Source: Flavobacteriaceae bacterium (lineage in GTDB: Bacteria; Bacteroidota; Bacteroidia; Flavobacteriales; Flavobacteriaceae). Taken from it: a DNA stretch of 32,916 bases. This document shows positions 19,824-27,182 of the stretch, piece by piece (the stretch's first letter is position 1; every line of letters begins with the position of its first letter). The notes under the pieces were generated by a model. That model had not been told where the DNA came from, did no database searches, and saw only the letters and a list, made by a program, of their open reading frames with translations. A program made the position numbers and the translations under genes. The stretch is from assembly GCA_021647835.1 (NCBI GenBank), contig JAKITY010000009.1, forward strand, positions 1-32,916, given 5' to 3'.

Positions 19824-20753
19824 TTATCTTTTTATTTGTTGTGCTAATAAATAAATAACTGCCATTCTAACAGCAACACCATTTTCAACTTGATTTAAGA
19901 TGATTGATTGATCTGAATCTGCAACATCACTGGTGATTTCAACACCTCTATTTATTGGTCCTGGATGCATAATTACAATTTTCTTGCCAAGATTGTCTAA
20001 GATTTGTTTATTGATACCAAATAGCTGTGTGTATTCTCTTATAGATGGAAAATAACTCACATCCATTCGCTCGTGTTGCACTCTAAGAACATTAGCAACA
20101 TCACACCATTCTAAGGCTTTTTTTAGATTGTTTTCAACTGTTACGCCTAAACTTGCAATGTGTTTTGGAATCAACGTAGTTGGTCCGCAAACTTTTATTG
20201 CTGCACCTTGTAGTTTGAGTGCAAAAATGTTTGAAAGAGCAACTCTTGAGTGTAAAATATCACCAATAATCACGACTTTTTTACCTTTTACACTACCCAA
20301 TTTCTCTCTGATAGAGTAGGAGTCAAGTAAGGCTTGCGTTGGATGTTCATGTGTTCCGTCTCCTGCGTTAATTATCTTTGCATCAATGTGTTGTGATAAG
20401 AAAACTCCTGCGCCAACATTTGGATGACGCATCACAACAATATCAACTTTCATTGACAAAATATTGTTTACAGTATCAATAAGTGTTTCACCTTTTTTTA
20501 CTGATGATTGGCTTGCAGAAAAGTTAATAATATCTGCTGAAAGTCTTTTTTCAGCCAATTCAAAAGAGAGTTTTGTGCGTGTACTGTTTTCAAAAAATAA
20601 ATTAGCAATAGTAATATCTCTAAGCGAAGGTACTTTTTTAATTGGTCTATTGATAACTTCTTTAAAATGATCAGCAGTTTGAAAAATCAACTCAATATCT
20701 TCTCTTGTAAGATATTTTATTCCGAGTAAATGTTGCACGCTTAACTGACTCAT
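19824..20753 (-). CDS. pyrB: Aspartate carbamoyltransferase catalytic subunit
   Basis: FFENSTRTKLSFELAEKRL, HPTQALLD, VLRVQHERM, MHPGPINRGVEI. Confidence 0.98.
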   Translation of the reverse strand: MSQLSVQHLLGIKYLTREDIELIFQTADHFKEVINRPIKKVPSLRDITIANLFFENSTRTKLSFELAEKRLSADIINFSASQSSVKKGETLIDTVNNILSMKVDIVVMRHPNVGAGVFLSQHIDAKIINAGDGTHEHPTQALLDSYSIREKLGSVKGKKVVIIGDILHSRVALSNIFALKLQGAAIKVCGPTTLIPKHIASLGVTVENNLKKALEWCDVANVLRVQHERMDVSYFPSIREYTQLFGINKQILDNLGKKIVIMHPGPINRGVEITSDVADSDQSIILNQVENGVAVRMAVIYLLAQQIKR

Positions 20754-20754
20754 T

Positions 20755-21297
20755 TTAATCGCTTTTTATTAAATAAATGACATCTTCTCCTTCTTGTTCT
20801 TTCCATTTTACAGCAACTTTTTCATTATTGATGACATCAATTTGCCGTCCTTTATAATTTGGTTGAATAGGTAAATGACGGCTAAATCTTCGATCAATAA
20901 GTACTAAAAGTTCAATTTTAGTAGGTCTTCCAAATGCTTGAATTGCTGATAATGCTGCGCGGATACTTCGTCCGGAATAAAGTACATCATCAATAAGTAC
21001 AACGTTTTTATCTTCTATCGTAAAATCAATATTAGTTTTATTTGCTTCAAGAGGCTCATCTCTACGGCGAAAATCATCACGATAAAAAGTGATGTCTAAA
21101 GTTCCTGATTTGATACTCTTAATCGCATACTCATCTTTTAAGATTTGCGTCAATCTATCAGCAAGAAAAACTCCACGAGGTTGCAAGCCAATAAGTACGG
21201 TATTAGAAAAATCGTTGTAATTTTCGATTAGCTGACATGCCAATCGATGTAAAATTATATGAATTTCAGTTGAGTTAAGTAAAATTTTCTGATTCAT
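20755..21297 (-). CDS. pyrR: Bifunctional pyr operon regulator/uracil phosphoribosyltransferase PyrR
   Basis: LIGLQPRGVFLADRL, VVLIDDVLYSGRSIRAAL. The ORF track starts at a TTG codon (21327); the in-frame ATG at 21297 (MNQKILLNS) is the better start because the TTG lies within a TAnnTTTG promoter-like box. Confidence 0.95.
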   Translation of the reverse strand: MNQKILLNSTEIHIILHRLACQLIENYNDFSNTVLIGLQPRGVFLADRLTQILKDEYAIKSIKSGTLDITFYRDDFRRRDEPLEANKTNIDFTIEDKNVVLIDDVLYSGRSIRAALSAIQAFGRPTKIELLVLIDRRFSRHLPIQPNYKGRQIDVINNEKVAVKWKEQEGEDVIYLIKSD

Positions 21298-21422
21298 AAG
21301 AGTTGCCAAACCTTGTTTGGAGTACAAATATACATATTGTTAATTAAATTGTTAAAAACAAATCCATTATTTATTTAAAAAAGAAACTTCTTACAGTACT
21401 TTTAAAATGTAGATTCAAGCCT

Positions 21423-22814
21423 ATGCAACAAAACTTTAATAAGAATAATAAATTGTCTCTTTCGAAATTCGAATCGATGTTGAAGACCAACAATGTTTAT
21501 TTTTTTGATGCGACAGAATTTGAAGGAATTATTCATTATTACTTAGATACTGGTCGTCAATCGTTGGCAGATAAGGCAATTAAACTTGGTTTAGAACAGC
21601 ATCCATCTTCAATAAGTTTAAAATTATTACTTGCCGAACTTCATGTTTTTAATGATAATCTTGAAAGAGCAACTACAATTTTAAATGAAATAGAAGCAAT
21701 TGAGCCTAACAATGAAGAGGTATATATTCAAAAAGCGAGTATTCTTTCTAAAAAAGATGATCATAAAGGAGCAATTGAGTATTTAAAAAAAGCGTTGATG
21801 TTTGCTTCAGAAGAGGCAGATGTTTTGGCGTTATTAGGAATGGAATACCTGTATTTAGATAATTTTGATAGCGCTCGTTTAAACTTTGCAAAATGTTTGG
21901 ATGTAGATTTTGATGATTATTCGTCTTTATATAATGTTATTTATTGTTTTGAAATGCAAAATCAACATCAAGAAGCAATAAAGTATTTGAATGATTTTAT
22001 TGATAAAGATCCATATTCAGAAGTTGCTTGGCATCAATTAGGAAGGCAATATTTTGTCTTAAAACAGTATAATGATGCTTTGAGAGCCTTTGATTATGCA
22101 GTTATTATTGATGAATATTTTGTTGGTGCATATCTTGAAAAAGCAAAAGCACTCGAAAAATTAAATAGAGAAGAAGAGGCAATTGAAAACTATCTTATCA
22201 CTAATGAATTGGAAGATCCAACAGCATTTTCATATTATAGAATAGGCGAGTGCTATAGTAAAATGGAAAATAAAGATTTATCAGTTCAGTACTATAAAAA
22301 AACAGTAAAAGAAGATCCTTTATTAGACAAAGGCTGGCTTGCATTGACAAAGTTATATTATGACGATAAAAATTATCAAAAATCATTGTATTATATCAAT
22401 AAAGCAATAGAAATTGACGATACAAATACGCTTTATTGGCGTATGTATTCTGAGATAAATTTGAAATTAAATTTATTTGAAGAAGCAGCAAACGGTTTTT
22501 ATAATTGTATTGCTAATGGAGATGAAAACCTCGATATTTATATGGGTCTTTCAGATGTTTTAAACTTTATTGGCGAGTTTGATGATTCGTTATTAGTGAT
22601 GTCTCAAGCCATAGAAATATATCCTCATCATGCAGAAGTTGAATATAGAATTGCGTGTTTGTGTTATGTTTTAGGGAAAAAATCTGATGGCGAAAAATTC
22701 TTACAAAAAGCCTTAAAGACAGACTATGAATACCACAGCGTTATGAAAGAAGTATTTCCTTCTGTTTTTGAAATAGACAGTGTTTGTGCTATAGTTTTGT
22801 CTTTTAAAAATTAA
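21423..22814 (+). CDS. Tetratricopeptide repeat protein
   Basis: Multiple TPR units across 463 aa, e.g. AWHQLGRQYFVLKQYNDALRAFDYAVIID. Confidence 0.95.
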   Translation: MQQNFNKNNKLSLSKFESMLKTNNVYFFDATEFEGIIHYYLDTGRQSLADKAIKLGLEQHPSSISLKLLLAELHVFNDNLERATTILNEIEAIEPNNEEVYIQKASILSKKDDHKGAIEYLKKALMFASEEADVLALLGMEYLYLDNFDSARLNFAKCLDVDFDDYSSLYNVIYCFEMQNQHQEAIKYLNDFIDKDPYSEVAWHQLGRQYFVLKQYNDALRAFDYAVIIDEYFVGAYLEKAKALEKLNREEEAIENYLITNELEDPTAFSYYRIGECYSKMENKDLSVQYYKKTVKEDPLLDKGWLALTKLYYDDKNYQKSLYYINKAIEIDDTNTLYWRMYSEINLKLNLFEEAANGFYNCIANGDENLDIYMGLSDVLNFIGEFDDSLLVMSQAIEIYPHHAEVEYRIACLCYVLGKKSDGEKFLQKALKTDYEYHSVMKEVFPSVFEIDSVCAIVLSFKN

Positions 22815-22871
22815 TTTTTCCTTTAAAATTATTTGCGGTAAAACCCTTGTAGTTTCTTCATAAAGAAAATG

Positions 22872-22879
22872 TACATTTG
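22872..22879 (+). promoter_or_regulatory. Candidate Bacteroidota -7 box (TAnnTTTG) upstream of DUF368 pair
   Basis: TACATTTG, with a TTG at 22847-22849 about 22 nt upstream. Confidence 0.5.
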
Positions 22880-22897
22880 TAGAACAACAATATACAG

Positions 22898-23824
22898 ATG
22901 CAAAACAGAAATTTTTTAGATTACCTTATTATTACTTTAAAAGGAGCGGCTATGGGAGCAGCAGATGTAGTTCCAGGAGTTTCTGGAGGTACAATTGCTT
23001 TTATTTCAGGAATTTACGAAGAACTTTTAGAATCTATTGCTTCTATAAGTTTTGGTACCTTAAAATTGTTGAAAACAGATGGAATTAAAGCAGTTTGGAA
23101 ACAAGTAAACGGCAATTTTTTAGCTTCTTTATTGCTTGGAGTACTTATTAGTGTAGTTTCATTGGCCAAATTAATCTTATGGTTACTCGAAAACCACCCA
23201 ATATTAGTATGGTCTTTTTTCTTCGGATTGGTTTTGGCAAGCATCTTATATATAGGAAAACAAATCACAAAGTGGAATATTCCAACAGTTATTGTACTCC
23301 TTTTAGGAGCAATTTTAGCGTATTGGATTACAACATTAGAACCATTAGTAACCGATGATGCTTCGCCAATATATTTATTTTTTTCGGCAGCAATAGCAAT
23401 TTGCGCTATGATTTTACCGGGAATTTCTGGTTCATTTATTTTAGTGATTTTAGGCGCATACAAGCCAGTTTTTGAGGCGATAAATAATAGAGACATTAAG
23501 TTATTAGCAATTATTGGCGCAGGAGTTGTTGTAGGTTTGTTAACTTTTTCACGACTAATAAAATGGCTTTTTAATCATTATAAGAATATGACATTGGCTG
23601 TTTTAACAGGATTTATTTTAGGCTCGTTAAATAAAATTTGGCCTTGGAAAGAAACATTAACTTGGCGTACCAATTCTCACGGAATTCAAGTGCCAGTTAA
23701 TGAACAAAGTATTTCTCCTTTTTCATTTGATGGAGAAAGTCAATTAATGTTTGCAATTATTCTTGCAATCATAGGATTTTTAATGATTCTTGTTTTAGAG
23801 AAAATTGCTGTAAAAAATGAGTAA
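22898..23824 (+). CDS. DUF368 domain membrane protein (polyprenyl-phosphate transporter family), copy 1
   Basis: GAAMGAADVVPGVSGGTIAFISGIYEELL; ICAMILPGISGSFILVILGAY. Confidence 0.93.
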   Translation: MQNRNFLDYLIITLKGAAMGAADVVPGVSGGTIAFISGIYEELLESIASISFGTLKLLKTDGIKAVWKQVNGNFLASLLLGVLISVVSLAKLILWLLENHPILVWSFFFGLVLASILYIGKQITKWNIPTVIVLLLGAILAYWITTLEPLVTDDASPIYLFFSAAIAICAMILPGISGSFILVILGAYKPVFEAINNRDIKLLAIIGAGVVVGLLTFSRLIKWLFNHYKNMTLAVLTGFILGSLNKIWPWKETLTWRTNSHGIQVPVNEQSISPFSFDGESQLMFAIILAIIGFLMILVLEKIAVKNE

Positions 23825-24827
23825 AGAACGCAACTTTATTGATAAATTATTATTGTTTCTGAAAGGGCTTTTGATGGGAGCAGCCAATAAAGTTCCAGGA
23901 GTTTCTGGAGGTACAGTTGCCTTTGTGCTTGATTTTTATGAAGAACTTATTTATTCCTTTCAAAAAATAAATGGAAAAGCTTTAAAATTACTTTTCAGCG
24001 GACGATTCAAATCTTTTTATCAATATATAAACGGACAATTTTTAATACTTGTAATGACTGGAAGCATGTTCAGTTTTTTTAGTATTTCTATTTTACTAGA
24101 TTACTTCATTCGTAATTACGAACTCTATGTTTGGAGTGCTTTTTTCGGAATGATTTTGGGTTCTATTTATTATATATGCAAAGATTTTAAATGGACTAAA
24201 ACAAGTGGAATTGTAACTGTAATAGGTGTAATTATTGGGGTTTCTATTAGTTTGATGAATCCAGCGAAAGAAAATGATAACCTTTGGTTTGTCTTTTTTT
24301 GCGGAATGGTTGGTGTTGCAGGAATGACACTTCCAGGACTTTCAGGCTCATTTATTCTCATACTTTTAGGAAATTATGTGTTACTTTTAGTAGATTCTGT
24401 AACGATGCTGTACAAAACAATAACAGATATTTTTTCTGGAAATTTTGATTTTTTAAAAGATGCTGTTCGTATGCGATATTTAAAAATTATTGCCACTTTT
24501 ACGGGAGGTTCTGCTTTTGGACTGGTTTTTACTTCACATATTTTAGGCTATGTTTTAAAACGATGGAATCAAATTGTAACTGCTGTAATTATAGGATTTA
24601 TAACAGGTTCTTTAGGGATTGTTTGGCCTTGGAAAAGAGAAGTTTATAAACTTGAAAACGGAATTATTTTACATGATATTAATGGTGATAAAGTGATTGA
24701 AAACTATCAAAGATATCTTCCTAATATAGCGATTTCTGAAACTTGGATTGCAATTGTTTTTATTTTATTTGGAATAGGATTGTTATTGTTTTTAGATCTT
24801 TATTCAAAGCGGAAAAATAAAATTTAG
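23817..24827 (+). CDS. DUF368 domain membrane protein (polyprenyl-phosphate transporter family), copy 2
   Basis: GLLMGAANKVPGVSGGTVAFVLDFYEELI; VAGMTLPGLSGSFILILLGNY; overlaps copy 1 by 8 nt. Confidence 0.93.
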   Translation: MSKERNFIDKLLLFLKGLLMGAANKVPGVSGGTVAFVLDFYEELIYSFQKINGKALKLLFSGRFKSFYQYINGQFLILVMTGSMFSFFSISILLDYFIRNYELYVWSAFFGMILGSIYYICKDFKWTKTSGIVTVIGVIIGVSISLMNPAKENDNLWFVFFCGMVGVAGMTLPGLSGSFILILLGNYVLLLVDSVTMLYKTITDIFSGNFDFLKDAVRMRYLKIIATFTGGSAFGLVFTSHILGYVLKRWNQIVTAVIIGFITGSLGIVWPWKREVYKLENGIILHDINGDKVIENYQRYLPNIAISETWIAIVFILFGIGLLLFLDLYSKRKNKI

Positions 24828-24828
24828 G

Positions 24829-25578
24829 ATGACTGATAAAAAGAAATTTGGATTGATTGGTAAAAATATTTCGTACTCTTTTTCAAAAGGATATTTTCTC
24901 AATAAATTTAAAGAATTAAAGTTAGATAATTATTCATTTCGTAATTACGACTTGCCAGAAATTTCCGAATTCCCGTTTATAACATACCATAAAGAAGAAG
25001 AATTTGGAGGTTTTAATGTGACGATTCCTTATAAAGAATCAATAATTAAATATCTTTCAAGTCTTGATGATGATGCGCAGAAAATAGGAGCAGTAAACAC
25101 CATTAAAATCACTAATGACAATCAATTAATTGGCTTTAATACAGATGTTTATGGTTTTGAAAACTCACTAAAACCATTGTTAAAATCACACCATAAAAAA
25201 GCCTTAATACTTGGTACAGGAGGCGCTTCAAAAGCCATTGCCTTTGTATTAGATAAATTAAATATCCATTTTCAATTTGTTTCTAGAAATCCAATTTCAG
25301 AGAATAGTATTTCTTATAAAAACATATCTAAAGAAACAATTGAAGAACATCAATTAATAATTAATTGTACGCCTTTGGGAACACACCCAAACATTCAAGA
25401 TTGTCCTGACATTCCGTATGAATTTCTGACTGATAAGCATTTTTTGTATGATTTAAGCTATAATCCTTCAGAAACGGAGTTTTTGAAAAGAGGCAAAAAA
25501 CAAGGCACAACTATCAAAAACGGATTAGAAATGCTTGAACTACAAGCAGAAAAATCTTGGAAAATCTGGAATTCTTAG
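24829..25578 (+). CDS. aroE: Shikimate dehydrogenase
   Basis: FGLIGKNISYSFSKGYF, GGFNVTIPYKESI, IGAVNTIK, GFNTDVYGFENSL, ALILGTGGASKAIAF; C-terminus LELQAEKSWKIWNS. Confidence 0.96.
   Translation: MTDKKKFGLIGKNISYSFSKGYFLNKFKELKLDNYSFRNYDLPEISEFPFITYHKEEEFGGFNVTIPYKESIIKYLSSLDDDAQKIGAVNTIKITNDNQLIGFNTDVYGFENSLKPLLKSHHKKALILGTGGASKAIAFVLDKLNIHFQFVSRNPISENSISYKNISKETIEEHQLIINCTPLGTHPNIQDCPDIPYEFLTDKHFLYDLSYNPSETEFLKRGKKQGTTIKNGLEMLELQAEKSWKIWNS
25552..25577 (+). repeat. 26-bp direct repeat copy 1 (3' end of aroE), left boundary of cassette
   Basis: AAATCTTGGAAAATCTGGAATTCTTA, identical to 30540-30565. Confidence 0.95.
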
Positions 25579-25586
25579 TTTTTGTA

Positions 25587-25619
25587 AGTGATAGGATGAC
25601 TTCAAGTCATCCTATCACT
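25587..25619. terminator. Strong palindrome between convergent aroE and HTH gene
   Basis: AGTGATAGGATGACTT-c-AAGTCATCCTATCACT, 16-bp perfect arms. Confidence 0.75.
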
Positions 25620-25629
25620 ATAATAATAA

Positions 25630-25845
25630 TCACTCCAACTCCCTAAAAAACTCTTCTAAAGTCATTTGATGCGCATCTAACACACGCAAAAAAGTACGAA
25701 TGGTAAAGTTTGTGCCTTTTTCCATACGCCAATATTGTACACGTGGTATTTTATGTTCCCAAGCAAAAAACTCATGACTTCCATATCCTTTATCAATACG
25801 CAATTCTTTAATGTGCTTTGCTATTTTAATAATTCTCTCATCCAT
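25630..25845 (-). CDS. Small XRE-like helix-turn-helix protein (71 aa)
   Basis: IAKHIKELRIDKGYGSHEFFAWEHKIPRVQYWRMEKGTNFTIRTFLRVLDAHQMTLEEFF resembles an XRE HTH. Confidence 0.8.
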   Translation of the reverse strand: MDERIIKIAKHIKELRIDKGYGSHEFFAWEHKIPRVQYWRMEKGTNFTIRTFLRVLDAHQMTLEEFFRELE

Positions 25846-25950
25846 TATACAAATATCTTTGTATTCACCAAAACAGAAACATCATAAACAATGTACTTAT
25901 ATATGAGTTTCATATAAGAAATATTTTATATATTCGTATTTTAATCAGAA

Positions 25951-25985
25951 TAGTCAAGGTTTCACTTTGAGTGAAGCCTTGACTA
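25951..25985. repeat. Palindromic element
   Basis: TAGTCAAGGTTTCACT-ttg-AGTGAAGCCTTGACTA, 16-bp arms with one G/T-type mismatch. Confidence 0.8.
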
Positions 25986-25997
25986 AAAAAATAAAAA

Positions 25998-26048
25998 AGA
26001 CCTCACAGGTTTTACTTGTCCGCCTTTGGAGGAAAACCTGTGAGGTCT
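25998..26048. repeat. Long palindrome of the type dispersed in Bacteroidota genomes
   Basis: AGACCTCACAGGTTTT-(19 nt)-AAAACCTGTGAGGTCT, 16-bp perfect arms, 20 nt before the next start codon. Confidence 0.85.
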
Positions 26049-26068
26049 AACTAAAAAAAGTAAAACCT

Positions 26069-26410
26069 ATGAAAACCCTAAAACAATTAGAGCGCTTACG
26101 GAAAATACACCAATATATAAAAGCCTCAAATGCTGGAACACCAAAAGAGTTTGCAAGTAAACTCAACATAAGTGAAAGCCAATTGTACAACGTATTGGAA
26201 GACCTGAAAATAAAAGGGTTTCCTATTGTGTATTCTCGTACAGAAAAAACCTATCTATATAATAATGAATGCGAATTAGAAATTCATTATTCTGTAGAAC
26301 TACTCACAGCACAAGAAAAAATAAATATTGCAGGTGGAACTATAGAAAATTTCTTTACTCCAATGCAATTAGAGTGGACAGGTTTACATTCGCAGTATCA
26401 AAGCAATTAA
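26069..26410 (+). CDS. HTH (HTH_11/DeoR-like) DNA-binding protein, putative regulator of the cassette
   Basis: KQLERLRKIHQYIKASNAGTPKEFASKLNISESQLYNVLEDLKIKGFPIVYSRTEKTYLY, a winged-HTH pattern. Confidence 0.8.
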   Translation: MKTLKQLERLRKIHQYIKASNAGTPKEFASKLNISESQLYNVLEDLKIKGFPIVYSRTEKTYLYNNECELEIHYSVELLTAQEKINIAGGTIENFFTPMQLEWTGLHSQYQSN

Positions 26411-26455
26411 AATGTGCACATTTTTAAGGTTTTGATAGGCATTGTGAATTTCAAC

Positions 26456-26531
26456 GTCATTGCGAGCAAAGCGAAGCAATCTCATAAATATAAAGAGATT
26501 GCCACGGTTTTAAAAAAAACCTCGCAATGAC
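26456..26531. repeat. REP/MITE-like element with nested inverted repeats
   Basis: Outer GTCATTGCGAG/CTCGCAATGAC (11 bp) and inner GCAATCTC/GAGATTGC (8 bp); 76 nt. Confidence 0.85.
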
Positions 26532-26584
26532 ACAAAAACTTTACAAGCCAAAAAACAAATTATTAAATTAAAATTTTTAACTTT

Positions 26585-26791
26585 ATGAAAAATTTAGAAA
26601 ATTACGGTGTTCAAGAAATGAATGCTATGGAAATTAGAAATACTGAAGGAGGATGGGTGTCAGAAGTTTTAAGGGGCCTTGCATATATAGCCGCTATCGC
26701 TGCAGCTGCTAATGATTTATGTGGTCAATGTATCACTGAAGCAATTGCTTCAAGTGATTCTAGTCTTGGAGGATCAAGACAATTTGAATGA
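26585..26791 (+). CDS. Double-glycine-leader bacteriocin/peptide precursor (68 aa)
   Basis: Leader MKNLENYGVQEMNAMEIRNTEGG, with hydrophobic residues at -12 and -7, E at -8, GG at -2/-1. Core WVSEVLRGLAYIAAIAAAANDLCGQCITEAIASSDSSLGGSRQFE. Same strand as an HlyD and C39-ABC exporter. Confidence 0.85.
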   Translation: MKNLENYGVQEMNAMEIRNTEGGWVSEVLRGLAYIAAIAAAANDLCGQCITEAIASSDSSLGGSRQFE

Positions 26792-26804
26792 TAATACTTA
26801 GCAT

Positions 26805-26842
26805 TACATCAAAATAAATTGATTGTAATTTATTTTGATGTA
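26805..26842 (+). terminator. Hairpin directly after the precursor gene (terminator/attenuator)
   Basis: TACATCAAAATAAATT-gattgt-AATTTATTTTGATGTA, 16-bp perfect arms. Confidence 0.75.
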
Positions 26843-26859
26843 TATTTAAACACTATGTT

Positions 26860-27015
26860 ATGAAAATAAGAATTACCCTTTATATATTAATTATAATTAT
26901 AAGTTTATCATATCTATTGAATATCGATTTTCCTTTAAGAAAATATTTTTTAATTTTATTTATTATTATTTCTTTATTCTTAGATTTTGCTCTCACTTAT
27001 TTTAAAAAAAAATAA
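26860..27015 (+). CDS. Small two-TM hydrophobic protein (51 aa), candidate immunity protein
   Basis: Below ORF-track size cutoff. Manual translation MKIRITLYILIIIISLSYLLNIDFPLRKYFLILFIIISLFLDFALTYFKKK*. Sits between the precursor and the exporter genes. Confidence 0.65.
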   Translation: MKIRITLYILIIIISLSYLLNIDFPLRKYFLILFIIISLFLDFALTYFKKK

Positions 27016-27023
27016 CTCCTGCC

Positions 27024-27048
27024 TTTGTTGGTGTTTTTCACCAACAAA
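27024..27048. terminator. Hairpin upstream of exporter operon
   Basis: TTTGTTGGTG-ttttt-CACCAACAAA, 10-bp perfect arms. Confidence 0.6.
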
Positions 27049-27182
27049 AATCAAACAATTTTAATCTGGATATAGGTATTAAAGTATGCTAGGATAGCAT
27101 CTAAAACAAAACTCATAAAAGATGTTTCGTTTATGAAATAAATACTACATTAGCAATTCATTTAAAAATTGCTAAACCCTAA

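Noticed and set aside
23014-23496. 160-aa minus-strand ORF
   Set aside because: Antisense to DUF368 copy 1; no start context or motifs; shadow ORF.
24108-24953. Similar short strings around TTCGTAATTACGA at about 24110 and 24940
   Set aside because: Each lies in a coding region encoding RNYEL/RNYDL; short AT-rich near-palindrome likely coincidental.
27088-27105. Additional precursor peptides between the membrane ORF and hlyD
   Set aside because: ATGs in this stretch open only 3-4 codon frames (e.g. ATGCTAGGATAG); no second GG-leader ORF found.
25581-27182. CRISPR array
   Set aside because: The repeats are distinct palindromes rather than regularly spaced identical direct repeats; no cas genes.
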